The translations under genes were made by a program, and so were the position numbers. A stretch of 56,762 nucleotides of DNA from contig JAUMXY010000014.1 in NCBI GenBank assembly GCA_030528885.1, positions 1-56,762 of the forward strand. The letters are read 5' to 3'. The stretch comes from Bacteroidales bacterium. Lineage in GTDB: Bacteria > Bacteroidota > Bacteroidia > Bacteroidales > Bacteroidaceae. The notes below the pieces were generated by a model. The model made no database searches, had not been told where the DNA came from, and worked only from the letters and a program-made list of their open reading frames with translations. Positions 32,532 to 44,100 of this stretch are shown piece by piece (position 1 is the stretch's first letter; every line of letters starts with the position of its first letter).

Positions 32532-33974
32532 TCAGAAGGCCTTTTCTGTGAAAGTCATCCATGCTCCTGTTGCAGGGTGACGGAAGGTGATGCTCTCTGC
32601 ATGCAGGTACAGACGGTCGGAGGCTGTTCCGTAGAGGATGTCTCCTTTGATGGGGCGTCCAAGCCCGTCTGGATGAGCGCAATGGATGCGGAGCTGATGG
32701 GTGCGTCCTGTCTCTGGATACAGCTCTACGCGACTTTCATCAGTAAAATGGTAGCGTGTGATGGCTTGTTTTCCAAATCGTGGGTCAACCGTTTGGCGTG
32801 GTGAGTCAAACGGATTGCGTGAGAGTGGGAGAGAGATGATGCCTTGAGATGCTTGCCCTGGCTGTGGGGGGGATGAAAGAAGGGCGATGTACTTTTTCTT
32901 GATTTCGTGCCGGGTGAACTGTTCTTGCAGTTGGCGGCAGACTTCAAGGTTCTTGGCAGCCAGCATCAGTCCTGATGTGTCTTGGTCCAGACGGTGTACA
33001 AGGCGAATCTCTGGGCTGATTTCTGTGAGATGGGCTTGCAGCGATACCTCTCCGTGGTTGCGGCTGGGCACAGACAGCAGGCCCGAAGGTTTGTAAATGA
33101 CCATGAGGTCATCGTCTTCATGGAGGATGCGTACTTGACTGAGCAGCCTCTTGCCGCGACTGAACAGGGGATTTTCCTCAACATCGAGCCCTTGCATCAT
33201 ATAGGTGAGAATGGGGACGCACTTGTGCTGGCAAGAGGGGTAGAAGTGCCCTTCGATGCGCATCTGGCTGCCTTTAGAGGGACCTACCCAAAATTCCTCC
33301 ATGCACACAGGCTTTAGGTTGTGCTGGTAGGCATATTGCAGTAACTTGGGAGCGCAGCATTCGCCTGCTCCGCCTGGTGGAACGCCCACTTTGGATTGAG
33401 GTTTTACCTGTGTGCGGCCTTCTTTGTAGTCGATGTATTCTTCTTCGCTGAAAGGAGTCTTGTAGTCTTTGAAGATGTCGAGCAAGTCTGCCACTTGCCT
33501 GTTGGCGTTCAGCATGCGGAACTGGCGAAAGGTCCACGTTTGCAGAGCCTGTGACTTCTCTTTCCGCAGCACCTTCAGTTCTTGCTTTTCCACCTCATTG
33601 TTGCAGCTGTTGATTTGGTGGGTCAAGTCAACAATCCGCTGCTCTTCCTCGTGGAAGTAGCCTTGCTGCAAGTCACAGACGGGCGGCACGAAGCCTTCGT
33701 GATGATAGGCTCCGTTGTAGATGCCAGAAAAAGCGCGGAGGTAGTAGCGCTTCCCTTCATGTTCTACCACCAGCACGCCAAACATCTTTCCTTCGTGCGG
33801 ATACATGTCGGGGGTGTTGTAACAATAGTCGATAACCTCCTTGACTGCAAGCTGGCAAAGAGGGTGCGGACGATAGCAGAATGGGTAGGTGAATTGTGTG
33901 GGCGAAGGGATGTTTTCTGCTTCAGGCGGAAGTGGATGGAGTTGCGATTTCATGGCTGACCACAAGCGGCTCAT
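32532..33974 (-). CDS. RluA-family pseudouridine synthase with long N-terminal extension
   Basis: A 480-residue protein. The C-terminal 200 residues (about 280-480) are an RluA-type catalytic domain: the catalytic Asp is D330 in HRLDQDTSG, with YKPSGLLSVP before it and HQLRIHCAH-type binding residues after it. The first 270 residues form an extension with a charged helical stretch (EEEQRIVDLTHQINS) and clustered cysteines (GGAGECCAPK, SCQHKC) that may bind metal. It modifies uridines in rRNA or tRNA; the target is unknown. Its start is 5 bp after the mrp stop, so it is the last gene of the dnaX-trmB-mrp operon. Confidence 0.87.
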   Translation of the reverse strand: MSRLWSAMKSQLHPLPPEAENIPSPTQFTYPFCYRPHPLCQLAVKEVIDYCYNTPDMYPHEGKMFGVLVVEHEGKRYYLRAFSGIYNGAYHHEGFVPPVCDLQQGYFHEEEQRIVDLTHQINSCNNEVEKQELKVLRKEKSQALQTWTFRQFRMLNANRQVADLLDIFKDYKTPFSEEEYIDYKEGRTQVKPQSKVGVPPGGAGECCAPKLLQYAYQHNLKPVCMEEFWVGPSKGSQMRIEGHFYPSCQHKCVPILTYMMQGLDVEENPLFSRGKRLLSQVRILHEDDDLMVIYKPSGLLSVPSRNHGEVSLQAHLTEISPEIRLVHRLDQDTSGLMLAAKNLEVCRQLQEQFTRHEIKKKYIALLSSPPQPGQASQGIISLPLSRNPFDSPRQTVDPRFGKQAITRYHFTDESRVELYPETGRTHQLRIHCAHPDGLGRPIKGDILYGTASDRLYLHAESITFRHPATGAWMTFTEKAF

Positions 33975-33979
33975 GAATG

Positions 33980-35080
33980 TTATTTCTGTACAGCAACACG
34001 CTGGGTGGGCGCCATTTCTACATTCCGTTTATCCACTTGGGTAACAACCTTTGCTGCAAGACTCATGAAGGCGATGCCTTCTGGCGATGCGGGGTTGAGT
34101 ACGGCAGGAGCACCTTGGTCGCCTGTTTCGCAGACAGACTGAATCAGTGGAATTTGTGCCAGCAGCGGTACGTTCAGTTCCTCTGCCAGGTTCTTGCATC
34201 CGTCTTTGCCAAAGATGTAGTATTTGTTTTCTGGCAATTCTGCAGGAGTGAACCATGCCATGTTCTCAACCAGTCCGAGGATGGGCACGTTCACCTTGTC
34301 GTTCATGTACATGTTGATGCCTTTTCGGGCATCAGCCAAGGCAACTTGCTGAGGGGTGGATACGATGACTGCTCCTGTGATGCCCAGTGTCTGAATGAGC
34401 GTCAGGTGTATGTCGCTGGTGCCAGGAGGGGTGTCAAGAATGAAATAGTCGAGTTCGCCCCAAGCTGCTTCGGAGATGAGTTGCTTGAGCGCATTGCATG
34501 CCATGCCTCCGCGCCAAAGGGTTGCTTGCTCCGGATCCACGAAGAAGCCTATAGAAAGGAGCTTGACGCCATACTTCTCAACAGGTATAATCAGGTCTCT
34601 TCCGTCAATCTGCTCTGCATAAGGACGTGCCTCTTCCACACCAAACATCTTTGGTATGGATGGGCCGAAGATGTCAGTGTCGAGCAGCCCGACGCGATAG
34701 CCGAGCTTTGCCAGTCCGATGGCGAGGTTGGCTGTCACTGTTGATTTGCCTACTCCTCCTTTTCCTGAGCTGACAGCGATGATGTTCTTGACGCCTGGCA
34801 AAAGCTTGTCTGGTTCGGGTGGAAGAGCGGTCTTGGCTTTGGTGCCAATGGTCACTTCCACGTCAGGGTGTACAAATGTCTTGATTGCTGCTTCTGCCGC
34901 CTTGACAACAGACTTCTTGAATGGGTCTGTTTCTTTCTCAAAGATGAGCGAGAAGGATACCTTCATGCCGTCGATGCGGAGGTCGTCTTCCAGCATCTCG
35001 TTTTCCATAATGTTTTTGCCGTTGCCCGGATAGCGCACAGTGGCAAGGGCGTCGTGTATGAGTTTTGGGTATATAGTCAT
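33980..35080 (-). CDS. mrp: Mrp/NBP35 family iron-sulfur cluster carrier ATPase
   Basis: A 366-residue P-loop protein. The N-terminal MIP18/DUF59-like domain (1-75) begins PKLIHDALATVRYP. The deviant Walker A is GKGGVGKS (106-113) and DTPPGTSD is the Walker B/switch region. The usual paired CxxC near the C-terminus, which holds the bridging cluster in many relatives, is not apparent: the region after NMAW reads FTPAELPENKYYIFGKDG, so Cys ligands may differ. It carries Fe-S clusters to target proteins. Located between trmB and the pseudouridine synthase gene. Confidence 0.9.
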   Translation of the reverse strand: MTIYPKLIHDALATVRYPGNGKNIMENEMLEDDLRIDGMKVSFSLIFEKETDPFKKSVVKAAEAAIKTFVHPDVEVTIGTKAKTALPPEPDKLLPGVKNIIAVSSGKGGVGKSTVTANLAIGLAKLGYRVGLLDTDIFGPSIPKMFGVEEARPYAEQIDGRDLIIPVEKYGVKLLSIGFFVDPEQATLWRGGMACNALKQLISEAAWGELDYFILDTPPGTSDIHLTLIQTLGITGAVIVSTPQQVALADARKGINMYMNDKVNVPILGLVENMAWFTPAELPENKYYIFGKDGCKNLAEELNVPLLAQIPLIQSVCETGDQGAPAVLNPASPEGIAFMSLAAKVVTQVDKRNVEMAPTQRVAVQK

Positions 35081-35125
35081 AGAAGTTATGTGTGATTAAG
35101 ACGTGATGATTAGGGGGAGAAAGGG

Positions 35126-35887
35126 TTATTTCCCTGTTTTTTTTGTTGATACGACTTGATGGTTGTAAGAGCGATAACCGTCTACAGGGATTTCGATGTC
35201 AGGCTCTTCAAGCGCTCCTTCGTGAGGCAACTGGAATTTGAGATATTTGATAGGGATGCCACGTTCCAGCCACATGCTTTCGTAGTAGGTGCGGATGTCG
35301 GTGAGTGAAGAGTCGATGTCTTTCTCTGCATAAAGGTCGAATGTGCATTGTAGGAGAGGCAAGCTGTTGCGTTCAACCATGTATTTGGTGTATGTGGCAA
35401 GGAAATTAGAGTCGGTCTTCACGTTGATGACGGCATTGTCAACCAAGAAACGGCGATAGCGTTCCATGAAGTAGGTGGATGTGAGCCGTTTGGTTGCCTT
35501 CTTCATTTGCGGATCAGAGAAGGTGAGCCACAGTTCTGCCACTTCGTTCTCTGCAAAAAGTCCATCGATGCATTCAATGTTGGTACGCAGGAACGCCACG
35601 TTCTGCAACCCTTCTTCCACGGCAGTTTTTGCGCCGTGCCACATGCGTGCTCCTTTGATGTCGATGCCGATGAAGTTCTTGTCGGGAAAGCGTCGTGCCA
35701 GCCCTATCGTGTATTCTCCTCTGCCGCATCCCAGTTCAAGGACGATGGGATTGTCGTTCTTGAAGAAGAGCTGGTGCCAGTTCCCTTTCAAAGAAAATCC
35801 TTCTTTCTGCAGCTGCCAGAAAGGGCATTCTACCACAAGCGGGTTTTCTGCCATTTCGGCAAATTTAGCGAGTTTCCCTTTTCCCAT
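35126..35887 (-). CDS. trmB: tRNA (guanine-N7-)-methyltransferase
   Basis: A 253-residue SAM-dependent methyltransferase that makes m7G at tRNA position 46. The SAM-binding motif is [11 protein letters not shown] (about 50-60) and [11 protein letters not shown] is motif [23 protein letters not shown] is the TrmB signature; proteobacterial TrmB has PDPWPKKRH in the same place. The gene starts 1 bp after the dnaX stop, so the two are cotranscribed. Confidence 0.93.
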   Translation of the reverse strand: MGKGKLAKFAEMAENPLVVECPFWQLQKEGFSLKGNWHQLFFKNDNPIVLELGCGRGEYTIGLARRFPDKNFIGIDIKGARMWHGAKTAVEEGLQNVAFLRTNIECIDGLFAENEVAELWLTFSDPQMKKATKRLTSTYFMERYRRFLVDNAVINVKTDSNFLATYTKYMVERNSLPLLQCTFDLYAEKDIDSSLTDIRTYYESMWLERGIPIKYLKFQLPHEGALEEPDIEIPVDGYRSYNHQVVSTKKTGK

Positions 35888-35888
35888 G

Positions 35889-37691
35889 TTATGTCAGTTC
35901 CAATTCAAATTCTTCTTTTAGTTTTCGTAACGCTTCGCTGTTCTCCAGCATCATGTTGAATATCTCATGACGAGTGTATGTAACACGTCTGTCGGTTACT
36001 TCGCGGATACGTGTAGCCATTTTTATCTGATGGTTCTTCAGCCGTTGCTGCAGATGCGCTTCAATACGTGGCCTCATCTTGTTCAGCTCATTCATAACAG
36101 ATGGGTTGTCTGCAATGATGAGGAATGTTGTGCCGTCCTCTGTGAGCATAGGCTCCATGTTGTCCATTTGTCGCGACATGGCCGTTTCCTCTCGTGGCAG
36201 GGCTGCTGCAAATTCTCTCCAAGCAATGGTCAGGCTCACGTTATCGACCTCTTTATCTTCGAATGTCTGCTGAATCGTTTCGTCTGCTTGCTGCTCTTGG
36301 GACAAACTGGCAGCAGGTTCTTCCTGCTTCTTTCTGATGGAGAAGCTGTGAATCGACACCCTGCGATCCGTTCCCTGTTGAGAGGGCTGTGCAGGAGGCG
36401 TGCTTGGTCTGATGCCCGCTTGATGCACGTGTTCGGCTGGTGATTTAGCAGCGGCATAGTTGTTTGGCAATGTCTCGGCAGGCTGGTTGCCTGTGGCTCC
36501 TTCCTTCCTGTCAGAAGGAGCAGGAGAGGCTTTTTGCAGCCTCTCGAATATGGGTTTAAGAATCTTCGTAGGGCAAAGCCCCGACGAAGCGTCGTCGTCA
36601 GAGGATAGCTGCGCTGTCTCGATGAGCGTGAGCTCTACAAGCAACCTTTTGTTTTGGCTTTGTTTGTAGTTCAGGTCGCAGCTGTTCGCCAGTTTCATGG
36701 CCTTGAACAGGAATTGCGGTTTGCATCTTTGCGCTTGTTCCCTGTACTTAGCTCTTACTTCCTCGCTCGCTTCGATAAGCCCTGCTGTCTGTGCATCTTG
36801 GCTGACAAGGAGATTGCGGAAATGGCTTGACAAGCCCGTGATGAAGCTTTGGCCTTCAAAGCCCTTTGACAGGATTTCGTTCAGCGTGAGCATGCATTCA
36901 GTGATTTTCCCTTCAAGGAAATAGTCTGTCAACTTGAAGAAATACTCGTAATCAAGCACGTTCAGGTTCTCGATGGTGCGCTGATAAGTGATGTTGCCTC
37001 CGCAGAACGATGCGACTTGGTCGAAGATAGAAAGTGCATCGCGCATTCCTCCGTCTGCCTTTTGGGCAATGATGTTCAGTGCAGCCTCTTCTGCCGTTAT
37101 GCCCTCTTGTGCTGCAACATTCTTCAGATGCGCCACCGTGTCGTCCACTCCCATGCGCTTGAAGTCGTAGATTTGGCATCGGCTCATGATGGTGGGCAGA
37201 ATCTTATGCTTCTCAGTGGTGGCGAGAATGAAGATGGCATGATGAGGCGGCTCTTCCAATGTCTTCAGAAAAGCATTGAATGCTGCTTGCGAGAGCATGT
37301 GCACCTCGTCAATGATAAACACTTTGTATCGTCCTATCTGAGGCGGAATCCTCACTTGCTCAATCAGTTGTCGGATATCTTCGACGGAATTGTTGGAGGC
37401 GGCATCCAGCTCGTGTATGTTGTAAGAGCGCTGCTCGTTAAACGCCTTGCACGACTCACATTCGCCACAGGCTTCTCCGTTTGCTTGCGGTGTAAGGCAG
37501 TTGATGGTCTTTGCGAAGATGCGTGCGCATGTTGTTTTTCCCACGCCTCGCGGACCGCAGAACAGGTATGCGTGTGCTAGTCGTCCGCTTTGAATGGCGT
37601 TCTTCAACGTTGTAGTCAGGGAACCCTGTCCCACTACGGTGTCAAACGTCATCGGGCGGTACTTGCGTGCCGAAACAATATAGTTTTCCAT
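35889..37691 (-). CDS. dnaX: DNA polymerase III subunit gamma/tau
   Basis: A 600-residue clamp-loader ATPase. It begins [22 protein letters not shown]-like sequence (first 20 given), with Walker A GPRGVGKT, a four-cysteine zinc site ([17 protein letters not shown] region), Walker B DEVHMLS and the SRC arginine finger ([10 protein letters not shown]). Domain III follows, then a variable linker with Pro/Gln/Ser and a C-terminal tau-like part ([13 protein letters not shown], about 510-600). The start at 37691 is fixed by the promoter at 37712-37719. No obvious slippage site for a separate gamma form was found. Confidence 0.93.
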   Translation of the reverse strand: MENYIVSARKYRPMTFDTVVGQGSLTTTLKNAIQSGRLAHAYLFCGPRGVGKTTCARIFAKTINCLTPQANGEACGECESCKAFNEQRSYNIHELDAASNNSVEDIRQLIEQVRIPPQIGRYKVFIIDEVHMLSQAAFNAFLKTLEEPPHHAIFILATTEKHKILPTIMSRCQIYDFKRMGVDDTVAHLKNVAAQEGITAEEAALNIIAQKADGGMRDALSIFDQVASFCGGNITYQRTIENLNVLDYEYFFKLTDYFLEGKITECMLTLNEILSKGFEGQSFITGLSSHFRNLLVSQDAQTAGLIEASEEVRAKYREQAQRCKPQFLFKAMKLANSCDLNYKQSQNKRLLVELTLIETAQLSSDDDASSGLCPTKILKPIFERLQKASPAPSDRKEGATGNQPAETLPNNYAAAKSPAEHVHQAGIRPSTPPAQPSQQGTDRRVSIHSFSIRKKQEEPAASLSQEQQADETIQQTFEDKEVDNVSLTIAWREFAAALPREETAMSRQMDNMEPMLTEDGTTFLIIADNPSVMNELNKMRPRIEAHLQQRLKNHQIKMATRIREVTDRRVTYTRHEIFNMMLENSEALRKLKEEFELELT

Positions 37692-37711
37692 TTTGATGTT
37701 GTTTGTTAGTG

Positions 37712-37719
37712 CAAAGATA
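37712..37719 (-). promoter_or_regulatory. dnaX operon promoter -7 element TATCTTTG
   Basis: Exact minus-strand match 20 nt before the dnaX ATG; it lies downstream of the alternative ATG at 37877 and so excludes it. Confidence 0.65.
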
Positions 37720-37804
37720 GTGCAAATCGAAGACAGAACAAAATAAACGTGTTTATTTTTCATGTTGTGTAGTCGTGTCTTATGTGTAGGTGCTGAATTT
37801 TTTG

Positions 37805-37812
37805 TACCTTTG
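37805..37812 (+). promoter_or_regulatory. Promoter -7 element TACCTTTG of the FAD oxidoreductase
   Basis: TAnnTTTG match 19 nt before the ATG at 37832; excludes the ATG at 37790. Confidence 0.6.
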
Positions 37813-37831
37813 TGGACTAATTCGAAAAAAC

Positions 37832-39430
37832 ATGATTGAGGAATATCAAATAAGAATTCTGCCCGAACAGGCGGCAAGCGAGCGCGGCATTAAGCAGTTT
37901 TTGCAAGAGGAAAAAGGACTTTGCGCGGATGAGGTAACGGCGTTGAGAGTGCTGAAACGTAGCATTGATGCGCGCCAGCGGACGATTTATGTGAATCTGA
38001 AGGTGCGAGTGTATGTGAATGAATTGCCCGATGATGATGGTTTTGTGAGGACGGATTATCCAAATGTAGAGGGCAAGCCTCAAGCCGTGGTGGTAGGTGC
38101 AGGTCCCGGCGGCTTGTTTGCGGCCTTGCGGCTGATCGAGCTGGGCATTCGCCCCATTGTGGTGGAACGTGGAAAAGATGTTCATGAGCGCAGGAAAGAC
38201 ATCGCCCTCATTTCTCGTACCCACACGGTGAATCCTGAATCCAATTTCTCGTTTGGCGAGGGCGGTGCAGGCGCTTTTTCCGATGGAAAGCTCTATACTC
38301 GCAGCAAGAAACGTGGCAGCGTGGAGAAAATCCTTAACGTTTTTTGCCAGCATGGTGCCAGCACCAATATTCTGGCCGATGCGCATCCGCACTTAGGAAC
38401 CGATAGATTGCCGCACATCATCGAGGCCATGCGCAATACCATTATACGCTGTGGGGGAGAAGTGCACTTCGAGACCAAGATGGACACGATACTGACAGCT
38501 AATGGTAGGGTGGAAGGAATCTGCTGTGGTGAGCAGGTGTTCAGAGGTCCTGTGATATTGGCGACAGGCCACAGTGCCCGCGATGTTTATCGTTATCTGC
38601 ATGCCCAAGGCATAGAGATGGAAGCTAAGGACATCGCGGTTGGCGTTCGTTTGGAACATCCTTCGGAATTGATAGACCGAATTCAGTATCATCGCAAAGA
38701 AGGGCGGGGCGACTACCTGCCTGCTGCCGAATATTCCTTTGTAACTCAGGTGGATGGACGCGGCGTGTATTCCTTCTGCATGTGTCCAGGAGGCACTGTC
38801 GTGCCTGCTGCCAGCGGTCCTAATCAGCTGGTGGTGAATGGCATGAGCAACTCTCAGAGAAACAGCCCTTGGAGTAACTCGGGAATGGTCGTTGAACTGC
38901 ATGCCGATGACTTGAACGAACGCTCGCTCATGGAGTTGCCTCCAGTTCCCAATGCCGACATTCGGGGCGGCGCTCTTGCCATGATGGAGTTTCAAGAAAG
39001 GCTGGAGTATACAGCGTGGATGCAAGGAAACCGCAGGCAGACGGCGCCGGCGCAGCGCATGGCGCACTTTGTCAACAATAAGGGCAGCTATGACATGCCT
39101 CGCACATCCTACACGCCCGGAGTGATTAGCACGCCCATTCATTTCTGGATGCCAGACTTTGTTTCTGTCCGTTTGCAGAAAGCCTTCAAGCACTTTGGCA
39201 AGACTTGCCATGGGTTTCTGACCAACGAGGCGCTGCTGATAGGTGTTGAGACACGCACGTCGGCACCAGTACGCATCTTGCGCGATAGAGACACGCTTCA
39301 GCACGTTCGTCTTCAAGGGCTTTTCCCTTGTGGCGAAGGCGCAGGCTATGCCGGCGGCATCGTCAGCGCAGCCATTGACGGAGAGCGTTGTGCAGACATG
39401 GTGGCCCAATATCTGAAAAACCAAGCCTGA
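37832..39430 (+). CDS. FAD-dependent oxidoreductase (NAD(FAD)-utilising dehydrogenase family)
   Basis: A 532-residue flavoprotein. Residues 1-75 form a small N-terminal domain (ILPEQAASERGIKQFL), followed by the dinucleotide-binding motif GAGPGG (89-94) and a family block NFSFGEGGAGAFSDGKLYTR. A second signature is VILATGHSARD, and the C-terminus has LFPCGEGAGYAGGIVSAAIDG. This is a widespread group of uncharacterised cytoplasmic dehydrogenases. The reaction is unknown. The MATE exporter gene begins 4 bp after its stop, so the two form an operon. Confidence 0.88.
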   Translation: MIEEYQIRILPEQAASERGIKQFLQEEKGLCADEVTALRVLKRSIDARQRTIYVNLKVRVYVNELPDDDGFVRTDYPNVEGKPQAVVVGAGPGGLFAALRLIELGIRPIVVERGKDVHERRKDIALISRTHTVNPESNFSFGEGGAGAFSDGKLYTRSKKRGSVEKILNVFCQHGASTNILADAHPHLGTDRLPHIIEAMRNTIIRCGGEVHFETKMDTILTANGRVEGICCGEQVFRGPVILATGHSARDVYRYLHAQGIEMEAKDIAVGVRLEHPSELIDRIQYHRKEGRGDYLPAAEYSFVTQVDGRGVYSFCMCPGGTVVPAASGPNQLVVNGMSNSQRNSPWSNSGMVVELHADDLNERSLMELPPVPNADIRGGALAMMEFQERLEYTAWMQGNRRQTAPAQRMAHFVNNKGSYDMPRTSYTPGVISTPIHFWMPDFVSVRLQKAFKHFGKTCHGFLTNEALLIGVETRTSAPVRILRDRDTLQHVRLQGLFPCGEGAGYAGGIVSAAIDGERCADMVAQYLKNQA

Positions 39431-39434
39431 CAGC

Positions 39435-40730
39435 ATGAATCTTCGAGATAAGCAGATACTTCACATCGCGCTTCCCAGCATTGTCTCAAACATCACCGTT
39501 CCCTTGCTTGGCCTGGTGGATGTCGCCATTACTGGGCACCTTGGCTCGGCAGCCTACATTGGCGCCATTGCGGTGGGAGGGATGCTCTTCAACATCATCT
39601 ACTGGATGTTTGCATTCCTGCGCATGGGCACCAGCGGCATGACCTCGCAGGCGCTGGGGGCTCGCAACCTGCCAGAGGTGGTGAGTGTGCTGCTGAGGGC
39701 TACGATGGTGTCGCTGCTCATTTCTGCAGTGATGCTGTGCTTGCAGGTCCCTGTGCGAGAGCTGTCTCTTGCCATCATCGCTCCCTCTGAAGAGGTGGCG
39801 GCCTACACGCGCACATATTTCAATATATGTATTTGGGGCGCGCCTGCAGCGTTGGCTCTTTTTGCGTTGACGGGATGGTGTGTCGGCATGCAGAACTCCA
39901 AGATACCTATGGCTGTGTCAATCGCTCAGAATTTGGTGAACATACTGCTGAGCCTTGTCTTGGTCTATTGGGGCGGAATGACGATTGAGGGCGTTGCGCT
40001 TGGAACAGTCATCGCCTTGTATGCAGGACTTCTTCTTTCACTTTCGCTGATAATGCGTAACTATCTGAGGCTAAAGAAGTACTTGCGTTTGCAAATGGTT
40101 GCAACAAGAGAGTCCTTGCTGCGCTTCTTTATGCTGAACAAGGACATCTTTTTGCGGACATGCTGCCTCATCCTTGTCCACTTCTTTTTCATTTCGGCTG
40201 GCGCAAAATTGGGAGATGCGGAATTGGCAGTGAACACGATACTCATGCAGCTGTTCATGCTCTACAGCTACATCATGGACGGCTTTGCTTTTGCGGGAGA
40301 AGCTATGGTGGGGAAAGCCATAGGAGCGCAGGCAAGAGGTATCTACGATGATACGGTGAAGCGCCTGTTTCGATGGGGATGGTTGCTTGCCGCACTTTTC
40401 ACTGTCGCTTATTTCTTGTTTGGAGAGGCATACATCTCAGTTCTGACAGATAATGCAGAAGTGGTTGCATCTGCCCAGGAATACCAGCCTTGGACCTTGC
40501 TGTTCCCTGTTTGCGGAGTGGCGGCATTTATATGGGACGGCGTCTATATTGGCGCTACGGCAACCAAAGGGATGCTGATTTCAATGGCATCAGGAACTGC
40601 TGTGTTCTTTTTGCTCTATCTGCTGTTGGTGCCCAGTTGGGGTAACCATGGCCTATGGGTGGCATTCGTCTGCTATTTGGCTGTGCGCGGAATCAGTTTG
40701 GCCCTAACGAGGCATCGAATCTGGCGGTGA
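39435..40730 (+). CDS. MATE family efflux transporter
   Basis: A 431-residue membrane protein with about twelve hydrophobic helices. It has the MATE N-terminal block HIALPSIVSNITVPLLGLVDVAITGHLGS (start of the protein), a mirrored second half starting near the KDIFLRTCC segment, and the GFAFAGEAMVGKAIGA motif typical of the DinF-like branch. It would export cationic or other toxic compounds by Na+ or H+ antiport. Cotranscribed with the FAD oxidoreductase. Confidence 0.9.
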   Translation: MNLRDKQILHIALPSIVSNITVPLLGLVDVAITGHLGSAAYIGAIAVGGMLFNIIYWMFAFLRMGTSGMTSQALGARNLPEVVSVLLRATMVSLLISAVMLCLQVPVRELSLAIIAPSEEVAAYTRTYFNICIWGAPAALALFALTGWCVGMQNSKIPMAVSIAQNLVNILLSLVLVYWGGMTIEGVALGTVIALYAGLLLSLSLIMRNYLRLKKYLRLQMVATRESLLRFFMLNKDIFLRTCCLILVHFFFISAGAKLGDAELAVNTILMQLFMLYSYIMDGFAFAGEAMVGKAIGAQARGIYDDTVKRLFRWGWLLAALFTVAYFLFGEAYISVLTDNAEVVASAQEYQPWTLLFPVCGVAAFIWDGVYIGATATKGMLISMASGTAVFFLLYLLLVPSWGNHGLWVAFVCYLAVRGISLALTRHRIWR

Positions 40731-40861
40731 GGGTAGTGTGGCGGAATGGATGACGTCTGCAATAAGGTGTTGATGAGAAGCATTTCGTATAGTCGGAATG
40801 AGGTCATCTGTAGTCTTTTTTCGGACCAAGATTGCAACGTTAGAATTGCAACCTATATAAG

Positions 40862-40925
40862 CGTACCCCTCGGGTCCACCACACCGTACCCCTCGGGTCC
40901 GATGCATCGGACCCGAGGGGTACGG
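40862..40925 (+). repeat. Dispersed repeat, locus 4 (three units, intergenic)
   Basis: Unit at 40862-40877, second unit 40884-40900, inverted unit 40909-40925, with the palindromic spacer GATGCATC between the last two, followed by GGTATAG. Same layout as locus 2. It lies in a 400-bp gap between the MATE gene and the double kinase that otherwise holds only the kinase promoter. Confidence 0.9.
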
Positions 40926-41113
40926 TATAGAAGAGGTGTGTTTGTTCTTCATTTCTTCAGGAGCGCCTTACGTTCATTCTGGAGTTGTGAAAACTGTCTT
41001 GGAAAAGGTTTCCGACAACTTCAAAAAGGGGCATTCAACCCTACATGCTCCCTCTAATGCTCTTAACTTCCCTAAAAAATATGCCTTTTTCTTTTGTTTT
41101 TATCTTTTTTTTG

Positions 41114-41121
41114 TATCTTTG
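41114..41121 (+). promoter_or_regulatory. Promoter -7 element TATCTTTG of the double histidine kinase
   Basis: Exact match with ATGs at 41133, 41142 and 41148 close downstream. No ribosome-binding site is clear, so the exact start is undecided. Confidence 0.6.
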
Positions 41122-41132
41122 TGGCATAATAT

Positions 41133-44100
41133 ATGATAAACATGAGTATGTATTTCCGAAAAATGTCCTTTTTCATTCCTTTGTTATTGTTAGCCGGAGG
41201 AATAGTGATAGGTTCTTGCAGCAGAATCAAGCGAGCGCGTCCAGAGAAGGTTCACAGTATAGTGGTGGTGCATTCGTGGGATAGCATCGGCGAGGAGAAA
41301 GAGTTGTTTAGCAAGACGATGAAGCAAGCGTTTAAAGACGCAGAGCTGCCGGTGAATGTGCATCACATCTATGCGAACATGGTGCATCGCACCCAAGAGT
41401 TGTTCGCCAAGTACGATTGGCCTGTGTATGCAGACTCTATCAGGAAATGGAAGCCAGATGTGATTTTGCTGAATGACGACCCTATCGTAGAATGGCTCCT
41501 CACGCAAGAAACCGTAGATTCCATCTTTCTCAAGACGCCCATCGTGTTTGCTGGCGTGAACGCGCTGCAGAGGGACTCTCTCTACAAGATTCCGCAGATG
41601 ACAGGTTTTGAGGCGCATATTGACTTGGGAAGAAATATCGAGCTGCTGATGAGAATAGACAAGAAGCAAAGCTTGATAGTGGAATTGGATAGAGCTCCGT
41701 TTGACCAGAGGTTGCGCGAGCAGTTCAATCATGACTTGAAGGACTCGACGCGCTTTGTGAATAACTCGAACTTCTATCTGAGAAATTTCGAAAACGAGTT
41801 CCTGAAAGACGTTTACGCAGGTGTGGCGGTAGTGAACTTCATCTCGTGCGAAGATCCGACTCTGAACAGGAGCGACGACGAAACGCCAGAGATGGGAAGG
41901 AAGAGGACGGAGAGCATCTATCAGAAATCAGGCACGATGCGCCACCTGCAGGTGAAGTACGACATTTTCAGCAACAGTCTCATTTACTATTCAGGCATGC
42001 CGCAGTTTACCTGCATACGTGAGCAGTTCAACGTGCCGAACAAGAACTTCTTCCTTTGCGGATATTTTACGGGAACGGAGACGCAGGTGAAGGACCAAGT
42101 GGAATATGCTGCCCGCATTCTGCATGGAGAGGAGGCAAGAACGTTGCCGATTGCTCTGCATGCGTGCGACTATTATATGGACTGGAATGTCATGCAATCG
42201 CTCTCTCCCAAGATGGCGTATGGCGTTTACTGCAAGGACTTCCATATCATCAATGCACCATACTATCTGGAGGAACCCATCATGTTCTCCGTAGGAGTCG
42301 GACTGATGTTCCTGGTGCTGAGCGGATTGGTGTTCACAATCGTTCATTTCCTTTCCCGATGGAAGAGAAAGGGACAGATGGACTTGGTGGACGATCTGCT
42401 GTACGAAGAGAAAGTGCATGAACTGATGTTCTCAAACACGAAAGATACATTGTGGGTGCTGAAAGAAGGGGAGTTCTCCTACAGCCAGCAGTTTGCAGAA
42501 TATTTTGGATTGCCACGAACATCTATGCCGATGGGAGAGGTGGAGAAGCTTGTGCATCCAGAAAGCAAGGCGTCGTTTGATTTCATCAAGAATTTCCGTG
42601 AGCAGCGAGGCAGAAAAGCTGTAAGACTGCGTCTGTCGCCAGACGGCAAGCGCTGGTACTGGGCGAAGGTGATGTATACAGTGACGGAAGAGGCTGCCAG
42701 GACTGGCGACTTGTATGGTTTGCTGATTAACATCGACAAGAAAAAAGAAACAGAGGAAAAACTGGAACAGGCACAGATATTGGCAAGCCAAGTGGCATTG
42801 AAGGAAAACTTCTTGGCCAATATCAGTCACGACTTGCGCACACCGCTTGGTGCCGTGACAGGCTTCTCCACGCTGCTGACAACCCCAGGCATGGTCTTCG
42901 AGCCGGGCGAACGTGAGCAGTATGGCGAGATTATTCATCAGAACACGGATATGATTCTGAAAATGATAGACAGTGTGATGGAAAAGGCACAGATAGAAAC
43001 GGGTGACCTGGAGATTCTCCGGAAGCCGGTGTCGGTGCGCAAGCTTGTAGGAGAATGCTACAACACCAATCGCATCATTGCACCTGCACACCTCAGCTTC
43101 TTGCTCGAGATGGCAGAGCCCGATGTGGAGGTGAGCATTGACATGACCCGGACAAAGCAGGTTGTCAATAACTTCTTGAGCAATGCCTTCAAGTTCACGA
43201 TGGAAGGTAGCGTAACCCTGGGATGGAGATACATGGACGATGGCAGCGATATGATAGAAGTCTATGTAAGAGACACAGGCATTGGCATAGAGCCAGAAAA
43301 GCAGGAACACCTGTTTGAACGTTACACCAAGGTGAATGAAACGGATAAGGGTACAGGACTTGGACTGAACATCAGTAAGACTATTATAGAGAAGCAGGAC
43401 GGTGTCATCGGCGTAGACAGCGATTATGGCATGGGAAGCCGATTCTTCTTCCGACTCTCACGAATTGTTCAATGCCTGCTGCTCGTCTTCTGCATGGGCG
43501 CAGGTCTATTGCTCCCGACATCATGTATGCCTGACTATGATGTAGAGGAGAAAGTGTCGAACGTGTTGGTTTATCATGGCTACAACAAGGCTTTCTCATC
43601 CTATAAGGAGTTTGATGAGGAATTGTTGCAGACCTTCAACGAACAGGGCATCAATGCCGACCTGAGACATGCGTATCTGGATTTGAGCTTGCCTAATCAA
43701 GATACTTATGCGAAGCACATGGAGTTGAGAGACTCTTTGAAGAATAAAGGATGGAAACCTGATGTGATTCTGCTGGAAGGCGACCGTGCTGCGCGAGATT
43801 TCCTGAAATGGAAAGATATGGGCATGATTGATGAATTTGACTCCATACCCATTGTGTTTGGAGGTCTGCATCACCCGGAATGGGATTTGCTTAGGGCAAA
43901 CAATAATATGGTTGTCATCAACGACCCGATAGATTATTGTGCTAACATCAATCTTGCTGCGGAAATGACGGGAAAGAACGTTGTGAACATAGAGTTGGAC
44001 TATTTCCATCAAGACTCTATCATTAGAACGGAAATCAGGAAAGCAATTGATAGGCCGCCTTATGTGGACAACATCGACCTGCACTTGGAATGTGAAGGAA

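Noticed and set aside
38393-39436. 347-codon minus-strand frame opposite the FAD oxidoreductase
   Set aside because: Lies entirely within the oxidoreductase gene; no motifs and His/Arg-rich shadow composition.
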